Assembly (NCBI GenBank): GCA_020632875.1
Contig: JACKET010000007.1
Span: forward strand, 382,500-446,499
Length of the DNA: 64,000 nucleotides
Source: Alphaproteobacteria bacterium
Lineage (GTDB): Bacteria; Myxococcota_A; UBA796; GCA-2862545
Reading direction: 5' to 3'
The position numbers were made by a program, and so were the translations under genes. Below the pieces are notes generated by a model. It worked only from the letters and a program-made list of their open reading frames with translations, searched no databases and was not told the DNA's origin. Below are positions 1 through 10,948 of the stretch, one piece after another. Numbering within the stretch: position 1 is the stretch's first letter; each line of letters starts with the position of its first letter.

Positions 1-1626
1 AAGGTCATGAAGAAGGGCATCCGTGCGACCTCCGACGCGTGGGAGCCCAACGTCCGCGACGCGCTCGCCGACAGCTACGACTGGTGGCGCGCCGCCAGCA
101 AGGTCGACATCTACCGGCAGCTCGACCGCCGCGGGTCCGAGGTCGTCGCCGTGCACTTCCACAACAACGGCCGCCAGGACTGGCTGAACGCCTGGTTCGC
201 CTCCCTCTCCGTCACGGACTTCAGCGAGGCCGCGCTGTTCGGGCAGCGCTGGCTGCTGGCCAAGCGCGCGCACTTCGCGGTGGTCGAGCCGTCCGACGAC
301 GAGCCCGCGGCCCTCCCGACGTTCCACGGCGACCGGGCGGACCAATCGTTCGCTTCGCTCGATCCGTCCACGGTGGACGTGGCCTTCCTCGATCGGATCA
401 TCGGCGAGCCCCGCTGGGCGGCCGCGAAGCAGGAGGTACTGCCGAACGGGCTCGTCGTGACGGTGCTCCCGTACGGTCAGCACGACGTCGTGCGCGTCGA
501 CCTCACGTTCCCCGGCGCCGGCGTCGCGGAGCCGAGCCCCGGGCTCGATGTCCTCACCTGGAACACCCTGCCGAACCCGACCCGCGACGAGCACCTGCGG
601 GCGCTGGCCCTCGTCGGCGCCATGTGGGACGACCGTTCGTCCGACCACTGGTCGTACCGCATCGACGGCACCGACCTCGGCAAGCAGCTCGAGCTGTTGC
701 GGAGCCACGTCGACGCACAGGTCCCCGCGGGCCTCCCGAAGGACGCCATCGAGCGCATCCAGAAGACCACGGCGACCATCGAAGGGCGGGAGCGTCGGGC
801 CCGCGAGAACACGATGCTCGGCGAGCACGCGGTCACCCCCGAGAAGCTGGCGCAGTCCGTCGCGCTGCTCAAGGCGAAGGACCTCAAGGCCTGGGCGAAG
901 ACGCAGCTCTCGCCCCAGGGCGCGCACCTCGTCATCGTCGGGAACGTCGACCCGGCGCGGGCCATCGCGCTGGCGAAGGGCAGCTTCGGGACGATGAAGG
1001 GCACGGGCGAGCGCGGAGAGCGCCGATTCGTCGAGGTTCCCCCTCCTCCGCGGTCCATCCTGGTCCTGGAGGACGAGGTCACGCGCACCCAGGCGTCCGT
1101 GCGGCTCGCGTGCCGCCTCGAGGGCGAGGTGGCCGCGGGTCACATCACGGCGAGCCTCGTGTCCACCGCAGCAGAAGACGTCCTGCGCCGCTCGAAGGGC
1201 CTCACGTACGGCGTCCAGGGCTCGGTGGGGAGCGACGTGGGCGGGCTGCGCCTCGACCTCGTGACCCAGGTCCAGCGCGAGGGCGTGGTCGACGCGGTGA
1301 ACAGCCTCCGCGAGGTGGTCGCCGCGCTCGCGAGCGAGGGTCCGGACGACGCGGCCCTGGCGGCCGCGCGGCTCCAGGAGGCCGGCTACCTGGCGGACTC
1401 GCTGCAGGACAGCGAGGATCTCGTCGGCTTCATGGGCGCCTACGCGCGCGCCGGGAATACGCCGGCCGACATGGACGGCTTCGGCGAGCTGCTGATGGGG
1501 ATCGACCGTGAGGCCGTGAAGAAGGCGCTCGGGTCGTGCACCGAGCACGAGGTGATCTCGATCCTGGGCACCGGAGTCGCCGACGTGCTCACAGCGGGCG
1601 GGCTCCAGCACCACGTCGTGAAATAG
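1..1626 (+). CDS. M16-family (insulinase-like) peptidase, 5' end outside window
   Basis: The reading frame is open to the left edge, so the true start is probably outside the window; the first in-frame ATG is at 7. The visible part is about 541 residues. Its first ~130 residues look like the tail of one M16 half. A second half begins near residue 145 with the characteristic strand LPNGLVVTVLPYG and ends with the large C-terminal M16 domain (LTYGVQGSVGSDVGGLRLD). No HxxEH zinc motif is present in the visible part, so this second half resembles the non-catalytic partner half of two-domain M16 proteins; the zinc site could lie in the missing N-terminal part. Likely role: periplasmic processing or degradation of peptides. 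A fully inactive homologue is the alternative. It ends 3 bp before the stop of the convergent membrane-protein gene. Confidence 0.8.
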   Translation, partial: KVMKKGIRATSDAWEPNVRDALADSYDWWRAASKVDIYRQLDRRGSEVVAVHFHNNGRQDWLNAWFASLSVTDFSEAALFGQRWLLAKRAHFAVVEPSDDEPAALPTFHGDRADQSFASLDPSTVDVAFLDRIIGEPRWAAAKQEVLPNGLVVTVLPYGQHDVVRVDLTFPGAGVAEPSPGLDVLTWNTLPNPTRDEHLRALALVGAMWDDRSSDHWSYRIDGTDLGKQLELLRSHVDAQVPAGLPKDAIERIQKTTATIEGRERRARENTMLGEHAVTPEKLAQSVALLKAKDLKAWAKTQLSPQGAHLVIVGNVDPARAIALAKGSFGTMKGTGERGERRFVEVPPPPRSILVLEDEVTRTQASVRLACRLEGEVAAGHITASLVSTAAEDVLRRSKGLTYGVQGSVGSDVGGLRLDLVTQVQREGVVDAVNSLREVVAALASEGPDDAALAAARLQEAGYLADSLQDSEDLVGFMGAYARAGNTPADMDGFGELLMGIDREAVKKALGSCTEHEVISILGTGVADVLTAGGLQHHVVK

Positions 1627-1629
1627 GCG

Positions 1630-2352
1630 CTACGCCTCGATCGCCTTGATCGCCCGCCACGTCACCACCTGGACCAGCGGAACCGCCGCCATCAACAGCG
1701 GCAACCCGAGCCCCGCCGTCAGGCAGAACGCGCCGAACGTCGCCGCGATGTAGACCAGCAGCAGCACGATCAGGATGCCGGCCTGCTCGATGCACACGTT
1801 CATGCTGCGCTGGAGCGCCTCGAACGCATCGAGGTCCTCGTCGACCATCGCGATGTACGTGAAGCTCGTGAGGTACGCGACGGCCAGGCCGGGCAGCACG
1901 CACATCAGGTTCCCGATCTGCAGCCCCAGGTAGATGATCACGAACGCGATGGCCGCCTGCGCGAACTTGCCGCCCTCGCCGATCAGCATGCCCGCATCGG
2001 CCTCTTCGGCCCGGTCGAGGTGCAGCAGGATGCGGATGTAGCCGAGGTTCAGGAACGTCACGACGAACCCGAAGAAGAACCCGAAGATCAGGTTGAACCC
2101 CGTGGTCGGCCAGTACATCGACTCGTCGATGGCGCCCCAGACGCCCATCGAGATGCTCACGCCCACCGCGGCCATCTGCACGATGAAGAGCACCGCGAAC
2201 GCCGGCAGCAGCACGCTCATGTTGGCCTTGGCGACCATCCAGCTGCGCTCGAGGATGGGCATCAGGTCGAGGGGCGCCGGGGTGGCGTCGTAGTCGAGCT
2301 GCGCGCCACGGTCGAAATCCGAGCCGGGGGCGAAGGCGTTGTCGTCGGACAT
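1630..2352 (-). CDS. Polytopic membrane protein coupled to activase gene
   Basis: 240 residues. A hydrophilic N-terminus of about 35 residues is followed by some five to six hydrophobic segments, for example LLPAFAVLFIVQMAAV, LIFGFFFGFVVTFLNLGYI and AGILIVLLLVYIAATFGAF. No enzymatic motif was recognised. The ATG at 2352 is preceded by AGGAG (complement of 2361-2365), and this ribosome binding site overlaps the stop codon of the upstream activase gene (2364-2366), so translation is probably coupled. The architecture recalls small uncharacterised membrane proteins with a repeated helix-bundle fold, but I do not recognise the family. Context suggests it works with, or is merely co-expressed with, the activase-like ATPase. 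Confidence 0.8.
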   Translation of the reverse strand: MSDDNAFAPGSDFDRGAQLDYDATPAPLDLMPILERSWMVAKANMSVLLPAFAVLFIVQMAAVGVSISMGVWGAIDESMYWPTTGFNLIFGFFFGFVVTFLNLGYIRILLHLDRAEEADAGMLIGEGGKFAQAAIAFVIIYLGLQIGNLMCVLPGLAVAYLTSFTYIAMVDEDLDAFEALQRSMNVCIEQAGILIVLLLVYIAATFGAFCLTAGLGLPLLMAAVPLVQVVTWRAIKAIEA

Positions 2353-2363
2353 CCTGGAATCTC

Positions 2364-5831
<3,468 letters not shown>

Positions 5832-6000
5832 CCTCACCTCCGCCTGCCCCCATAGCCCGTCCGGAGCCGCGGCGAGCGCGGGTGACATTGCCGGAACCCC
5901 GGGATCCGGCTACTGACGCGTGGCTATGCCGTGACGGCCCGGAAACACTTGCGGATCCTCCGCAGAATCGGGCAGGATGCGGCCATTCTATGGAGAAACG

Positions 6001-8280
6001 ATGCGTCGTCTCATCTTCGCCCTGGCCCTCGTCTCTGCGTGCAAGGGGTCCAGCCTGAACCCGCCCGGCGTCGAGGTCGACACCGACACCGACACCGACG
6101 CGGATGCCGACACCGATGCGGATGCCGACACCGACTCCGACGCGGATGCCGACGCCGATGCGGATGCTGACGCCGATGCGGATGCAGACGCCGATGCGGA
6201 TGCCGACGCGGATGCCGACGCCGACGCGGATGCCGACGCCGACGCCGATGCCGACTCCGACGCCGATACCGACACCGACGCCTGCTACCCGCCCGAGGTG
6301 AACGTCAACACGACGACCGGGCTCGCGGTGGCCTCCGGCGACACCTGCGGCGCGTTCGACGACTACTCGCAGGCCTGCGGCGGCACGACGCCGAGCGAAG
6401 ACCGCTCGCACCTCTTCACCGCGCCCTACGCGGCCACCTGGCAGTTCGACACCGAAGGCTCGGCCTTCGACACCGTCATCACGCTCCACGAGCCGTGCCC
6501 GTCGGATGCCGAGATCGACTGCAACGACGACTACTCCGGCATCAGCCCGCGCTCCCGCGTCGATCTCGCGATGACCCAGGGCGAGCAGATCGTGGTCATC
6601 GTCGAGGGCTTCAACGCGAACTGCGGCCAGTACCAGCTGAACATCGTCGAGGCCGGGCAGTCCGACACGGATACCGACGCCGACACCGACTCCGATGCCG
6701 ACTCCGACTCCGACGCCGACTCGGATGCCGACGCCGATGCGGATTCCGACACCGACGCCGACGCGGATGCCGACGCCGACACCGATGCCGACTCCGACTC
6801 GGATGCCGACACCGATCCGGGCTGCACCGACGACGCGTTCGAGAACAACGACTCCATCGCGACCGCCACGACCTACCCGGGCCCGCAGATCAACCTCGTG
6901 GTCTTCGGCAACGACTCCGACTTCTGGGAGGTCCAGGTCGACGGCAACGGCACCGTCGAGGTCGACCTCACCTTCGTGCACTCGCTCGGCGACATCGACG
7001 TGCGCCTGAAGAACGCCGCGGGCACCACCCTCGCCTCGGCCCTCTCCAGCACCGACGACGAGTTCCTCACCTGGACGAACCCGAGCCCCACGGGCACGCT
7101 CGTCTACGTCGAAGTCGACCTGCTCGGCTCCAACAACTGCAACCTGTACGACCTCGACATCACCACGATCGCGCCGGCCTGTCCGCCCGACGAGTGGGAG
7201 CCGAACAACTCGTCCGGCGCGGCGGTGAACACGGGCGCCGACACGTACCTCTTCGGCCTCACGCTCGACAATCCGACCGACCCCGAAGACTGGTTCCGCG
7301 TCACCCTGCAGCCGGGCGACCAGATCTTCGCCGACGCGTTCTTCACCGATGCCGAGGGCGACATCGACCTCTACCTCACGAACGGCACGACCAACTTCGC
7401 GACGGGCAACTCCACGACCGACAACGAGTCGATCGCCTACACCAACAACACGGGCGCCACGCAGAACCTCTTCCTGCGCACCCGCCTGTTCGGCGCGGGC
7501 ACCTGCAACGACTACTCGCTGCTGTGGGACGTCTTCAACGCCGCCACGTGCAACGACGACAACTACGAGCCCAACGACACCCGCGCGTCCGCACCGCTCG
7601 ATCCGCCCTCGCCGGTCAACGGTGTGCTCGACGCCGATGCCAGCTCGCAAGACTTCTTCAACCTGTTCATGGGCCCCGGCGACACGATCGACATCTCGGT
7701 CGACTTCATCCACGCCAACGGCGACATCGATGTCGAGCTGCAGAACGGCAGCGGCACGGTCCTCGCGGAAGGCGCGACGGTCGGCTCCCCCGAGACGCTC
7801 ACCTACACGAACAACACCGGCGGCTACCAGGTCGTCTACCCGCGCGTGTTCCTGTGGAACGGCGGCGATCCCGGCGAGTGCACGACGTACTCGATGGACT
7901 ACACGATCACCGAAGCGGTGAACTCCTGCGTCGACGACATCTACGAGCAGAACGACAGCCCCGCGACCGCCACGCCCATCACCGTCGACTGGCCGGGCTC
8001 CGACACCTGGTTCGGCATCGGTGACGACGCCGACTGGTACCTGCTCGACGCGGGCAGCTTCCTCGGCATCGGCGAGCTGCACGAGGTGCAGGTGACCGAC
8101 GGGGCCGGCGATCTCGACCTCTACATGTACGACCTCGACATGAACCTGCTCGACTCGTCGGCCACGTTCAACAACACCGAGTCGGTCACCACCCCCGAGG
8201 GCGAGTGGGTCTTCCTCCAGATCGTGCCGTTCGGCAGCACGACCTGCGAGCCCTACACGCTCTTCGTCGACTCGTACTGA
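6001..8280 (+). CDS. Asp-X-rich surface lipoprotein with pre-peptidase-like domains
   Basis: 759 residues. The ATG at 6001 follows GGAGA at a normal distance and gives a short lipoprotein signal with lipobox LVSAC (Cys14); an in-frame ATG at 5977 would spoil it. Two Asp-X dipeptide arrays (34 and 26 dipeptides) flank one domain of about 125 residues. Four similar domains of about 110 residues follow, each opening with C-x-[DP]-D-x-[FWY]-E-x-N-[DN] (CTDDAFENND, CPPDEWEPNN, CNDDNYEPND, CVDDIYEQND) and containing GDIDVxL-type strands. This matches the bacterial pre-peptidase C-terminal (PPC) beta-sandwich fold. The protein is probably displayed on the outer membrane, with the acidic arrays as calcium-binding spacers (inference). 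It sits 8 bp upstream of a paralogue. Confidence 0.88.
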   Translation: MRRLIFALALVSACKGSSLNPPGVEVDTDTDTDADADTDADADTDSDADADADADADADADADADADADADADADADADADADADSDADTDTDACYPPEVNVNTTTGLAVASGDTCGAFDDYSQACGGTTPSEDRSHLFTAPYAATWQFDTEGSAFDTVITLHEPCPSDAEIDCNDDYSGISPRSRVDLAMTQGEQIVVIVEGFNANCGQYQLNIVEAGQSDTDTDADTDSDADSDSDADSDADADADSDTDADADADADTDADSDSDADTDPGCTDDAFENNDSIATATTYPGPQINLVVFGNDSDFWEVQVDGNGTVEVDLTFVHSLGDIDVRLKNAAGTTLASALSSTDDEFLTWTNPSPTGTLVYVEVDLLGSNNCNLYDLDITTIAPACPPDEWEPNNSSGAAVNTGADTYLFGLTLDNPTDPEDWFRVTLQPGDQIFADAFFTDAEGDIDLYLTNGTTNFATGNSTTDNESIAYTNNTGATQNLFLRTRLFGAGTCNDYSLLWDVFNAATCNDDNYEPNDTRASAPLDPPSPVNGVLDADASSQDFFNLFMGPGDTIDISVDFIHANGDIDVELQNGSGTVLAEGATVGSPETLTYTNNTGGYQVVYPRVFLWNGGDPGECTTYSMDYTITEAVNSCVDDIYEQNDSPATATPITVDWPGSDTWFGIGDDADWYLLDAGSFLGIGELHEVQVTDGAGDLDLYMYDLDMNLLDSSATFNNTESVTTPEGEWVFLQIVPFGSTTCEPYTLFVDSY
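6079..6282 (+). repeat. Asp-X dipeptide coding repeat, first array
   Basis: Uninterrupted 204 bp hexanucleotide-based array encoding 34 Asp-Ala/Thr/Ser dipeptides directly after the lipoprotein signal. Codons alternate GAC/GAT with GCG/GCC/ACC/TCC, so the DNA is a degenerate 6 bp repeat with higher-order 12-18 bp periods. Confidence 0.95.
6664..6819 (+). repeat. Asp-X dipeptide coding repeat, second array
   Basis: 156 bp encoding 26 Asp-X dipeptides (X = Thr, Ala, Ser) between the N-terminal domain and the four PPC-like domains of the same lipoprotein. It acts as an interdomain linker. Confidence 0.95.
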
Positions 8281-8288
8281 GGCCGGTC

Positions 8289-9944
8289 TTGGCGGGTCAC
8301 CGAACGGTCGTCCTCCTCGCGCTCGCCCTCGCGGCGGGCGCGGGCTGCAAGTCCGAGCTCGCCCCCCCGGTCCCGCCGGAGGGTGATGCCGACACGGATG
8401 CCGATGCCGACACCGACGCAGACGCGGATACCGACGCGGATGCGGATGCCGACACCGACGCCGACACCGACACCGACACGCCGAACCCGAACTGTCCCAA
8501 CGACGCGTTCGAGCCCAACGACACGCAGGGTCAGGCCACCACGTACGCCTACCCGCTCGCCAACCTCGTGCTCGACGACAACGACCTCGATCTCTTCGGG
8601 GTCCAGGTCCCGGCGGGCGGCAACGTCGAGGTCAGCATCGCGTTCGCCAACGTGCTCGGCGACATCGACCTCCGCCTGAAGGGGATCGGTGGCAACGTGC
8701 TCGACCAGAGCGTCTCGACGGGCAACACCGAGACCGTCGCGTGGACCAACACCGGCGGGTCGCCCGCCACCGTCTACGCCGAGGTCGACCTCGTCGGCTC
8801 GGGCTGCAACGCGTACAGCCTCAACATCAACACGGGCGTGCCGGGCGCGAACTGCCCCGACGACGTGTTCGAGCCGAACGACACCACCGTGCAGGCGTCC
8901 GTCGCGAACAGCCCGCTGTTCAACCTCGTCCTCGACAGCGACGCCTCGAGCGAGGACTTCTTCTCCGTCACGCTGCAGCCCGGCGACGAGCTGCTGGTCG
9001 ACGCCTTCTTCAAGGACGCCGACGGCGACATCGACATCTACGTCGTCGATTCCGCGGGCGCGACGCTCGCGAGCTCGACCAGCACGACCGACAACGAGTC
9101 GACCAGCTGGACCAACGGCACCGGCGCGACGCAGACGGTCTTCATCAAGACCCGGATGTTCGGCTCCGGCTGCAACGTCTACGACCTCTCGTACAACGTG
9201 CTCGTGGCCGGCCCCACCTGCGTCGACGACAGCTGGGAGCCCAACGACACCGAGAACCAGGCCCCGTTCGACCCGCCCGCGCCGCTCAACGGCATGGTGC
9301 TCGACGGCCAGGCGAGCAGCTCCGACCTCTACAACATCCTGCTCGGGCCGGGCGACGAGATCGAGGTCGACCTCTACTTCCTGCACGCCAACGGCGACAT
9401 CGACCTCCGCCTCAAGGAACGCGGCGGCAACAACCTCGTCTCGAGCACGTCCGCGACGGACAACGAGTCGCTCTCGTGGCTCAACACCAGCGGCACGTAC
9501 AAAGAGGTCTTCATCAACCCGTTCCTCTTCGGGACGAGCACCACCTGCGCGACCTACACGCTCGACTACGACATCATCCCGGGCGCCACGCAGTGCGTCG
9601 ACGACGCGTACGAAGACAACGACTCCGCGCAGATGCCCATCCCGGGGCTCTCCGTGCCCATCGGTGGCCTGAAGACCTGGAACCTCGTCGCCGACGACAA
9701 CGACTGGTACTTCGTGCAGGCCCTGCCCTTCGAAGACCTCACGTTCGAGACCACGGCGTTCGGGGGCGACATCGACCTCTACCTGTACGACGGGAACCTG
9801 AACCCCGTCGATCAGTCCGCCACCGGGAACCCCATCGAGAACGTGCGCTGGTCGTCGCTCTTCGGGGGCATCGCCGTGCTCGAGGTGCGCCGCTTCTCGG
9901 GCCAGTGCCTCGACTACCAGCTGGTCATCGACAGCGACTTCTGA
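8289..9944 (+). CDS. Second Asp-X lipoprotein with four pre-peptidase-like domains
   Basis: About 551 residues if translation begins at TTG 8289, eight bases after the preceding stop. This start gives a clean lipoprotein signal (LLALALAAGAGC, Cys20). The upstream ATG at 8205 would lie inside the previous gene and bury the signal. A 16-dipeptide Asp-X array (8385-8480) follows. Four PPC-like domains then open with CPNDAFEPND, CPDDVFEPND, CVDDSWEPND and CVDDAYEDND. The domains closely resemble those of the preceding gene, so the pair looks like a tandem duplication in one transcription unit. Function: presumed cell-surface or secreted-matrix protein; no catalytic motif was seen. The start codon is the weakest part of the call. 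Confidence 0.85.
   Translation: MAGHRTVVLLALALAAGAGCKSELAPPVPPEGDADTDADADTDADADTDADADADTDADTDTDTPNPNCPNDAFEPNDTQGQATTYAYPLANLVLDDNDLDLFGVQVPAGGNVEVSIAFANVLGDIDLRLKGIGGNVLDQSVSTGNTETVAWTNTGGSPATVYAEVDLVGSGCNAYSLNINTGVPGANCPDDVFEPNDTTVQASVANSPLFNLVLDSDASSEDFFSVTLQPGDELLVDAFFKDADGDIDIYVVDSAGATLASSTSTTDNESTSWTNGTGATQTVFIKTRMFGSGCNVYDLSYNVLVAGPTCVDDSWEPNDTENQAPFDPPAPLNGMVLDGQASSSDLYNILLGPGDEIEVDLYFLHANGDIDLRLKERGGNNLVSSTSATDNESLSWLNTSGTYKEVFINPFLFGTSTTCATYTLDYDIIPGATQCVDDAYEDNDSAQMPIPGLSVPIGGLKTWNLVADDNDWYFVQALPFEDLTFETTAFGGDIDLYLYDGNLNPVDQSATGNPIENVRWSSLFGGIAVLEVRRFSGQCLDYQLVIDSDF
8385..8480 (+). repeat. Asp-X dipeptide coding repeat
   Basis: 96 bp encoding 16 Asp-Ala/Asp-Thr dipeptides between the lipobox and the first domain of the second lipoprotein. 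Confidence 0.95.
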
Positions 9945-9971
9945 GTCGCCCGAGGCGGCTCCGAATTCACA

Positions 9972-10008
9972 GGGAGGAGTCAGCGGCTTCAAGCCGCTGA
10001 AGGCTCCC
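9972..10008. repeat. REP-like hairpin
   Basis: A 10 bp inverted repeat (arms TCAGCGGCTT and AAGCCGCTGA, 9980-10000) lies inside outer arms GGGAG (9972-9976) and CTCCC (10004-10008). It sits 27 bp after the lipoprotein stop and no T-run follows. It could terminate or stabilise the upstream mRNA, or be a REP-type palindrome; I cannot separate these from one copy. Confidence 0.6.
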
Positions 10009-10074
10009 GGTCGTAGGAATACGTTTGGATTACACGCGGAAGAACGGCGGGCACCCGGGCGTTAAGCAGAACGC

Positions 10075-10329
10075 ATGGCCGGTGACCCGCTCGATCAGCT
10101 GCCCCTCGACGTGCTCCTCGCGCTGCGCGACGCCATCGCAGACCCGTCCGACCAGGGCCGCGAGCGCGCCCAGCAACGCGCCGCGAACGCCGGCTTCTAC
10201 CTCGAGTGCCTCAACGAGCAGTCGAACGCCGAGGCCGAAGGCCCGCCGGTGAAGCTCGCCGAGCCCATCGCGATGGAGCCGGCGCCCGAAGGCGTGCAGG
10301 CCATCGAGCTCGAGTTCCCCCGCCGCTGA
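10075..10329 (+). CDS. Small hypothetical protein
   Basis: 84 residues, acidic, no membrane segment and no motif I recognise. Content is plausible for a folded helical N-terminus (LDVLLALRDAIADPSDQGRERAQQRAANAGFYL; segment described rather than assigned). No strong ribosome binding site precedes the ATG. It is convergent with the next gene and could be a real small protein or a chance frame. Confidence 0.5.
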   Translation: MAGDPLDQLPLDVLLALRDAIADPSDQGRERAQQRAANAGFYLECLNEQSNAEAEGPPVKLAEPIAMEPAPEGVQAIELEFPRR

Positions 10330-10342
10330 CGCGCCGCGGAGG

Positions 10343-10579
10343 CTAGTCGTCGTCGTCGTCGTCGCCCAGGGCCTCGAGGCCGCCCTGACCCCGGACGAAG
10401 ACCTGCGAGACCGTCTCTGCGCCCGCAGACACGGCTTCCTTCACGGAGACCTTCTTCTTGCCACGGCGGCGCAGGATGATGATGCCGAGCACGAACAGCA
10501 GCATGAAGATGCCGATGCCACAGCACAGCAGGGTGGTGAGCAGGCTGACCAGCAGGCCGATGATGGTGGTGGTGTCCAC
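10343..10579 (-). CDS. Small single-span membrane protein with poly-Asp tail
   Basis: 78 residues from GTG 10579, preceded by GGAG at 7 bases. A hydrophobic segment of about 30 residues (residues 5-36, containing a Cys-Cys pair) is followed by a basic stop-transfer stretch RRRGKKK. A soluble tail of about 35 residues ends in six or more aspartates. Orientation should be N-out/C-in by the positive-inside rule. Family not recognised. It lies 30 bp downstream of the kinase-linked membrane gene on the same strand and may belong to that operon. Confidence 0.7.
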   Translation of the reverse strand: MDTTTIIGLLVSLLTTLLCCGIGIFMLLFVLGIIILRRRGKKKVSVKEAVSAGAETVSQVFVRGQGGLEALGDDDDDD

Positions 10580-10609
10580 GAGCGGGCTCCAGCTTGAGCG
10601 GAGCCAAGG

Positions 10610-10948
10610 TTAACGCATCTCGCCGCGTTCGCCTGCCCCTGGAGGTCTCAGGGTCGCTGCAGCCAGCACGGCCACCGTCACCTGCAGCGTGAAAACCGCG
10701 ATCATCCCCGTATCGACGAGCGTCTCGCGAGCCTGTGCACCCGCGAGCCCGGCGAACACCGAGAGGGGGATCACGGGCATCATCAGCCCGACCCAGAGCG
10801 CGAGGCGCACGCCGCGGAGCGCGCCGACCGCCACGCCCGTGTAGATCACGGCCCCTCCGATGGCGCCCAGCCCCTTTCCGAGCCACACGACCTGCGCGAG
10901 ATCCGCGACCGCGATGGCGATCGCCACCGCCGCGAGCGCGCGGATCAC
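10610..10948 (-). CDS. Small polytopic membrane protein coupled to kinase
   Basis: 112 residues from GTG 10948. The start overlaps the kinase stop in a GTGA arrangement (stop 10945-10947), which argues strongly for this start and for translational coupling. Three to four hydrophobic segments are visible, including ALAAVAIAIAVADLAQVVW and VGLMMPVIPLSVFAGLAGA. No known family recognised. The position suggests a membrane accessory of the upstream kinase, but that is inference only. Confidence 0.75.
   Translation of the reverse strand: MIRALAAVAIAIAVADLAQVVWLGKGLGAIGGAVIYTGVAVGALRGVRLALWVGLMMPVIPLSVFAGLAGAQARETLVDTGMIAVFTLQVTVAVLAAATLRPPGAGERGEMR

Noticed and set aside
5977..6000. Earlier ATG for the first lipoprotein
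   Set aside because: It would add eight residues before the signal peptide and has no ribosome binding site; ATG 6001 has GGAGA and gives a correct lipobox.
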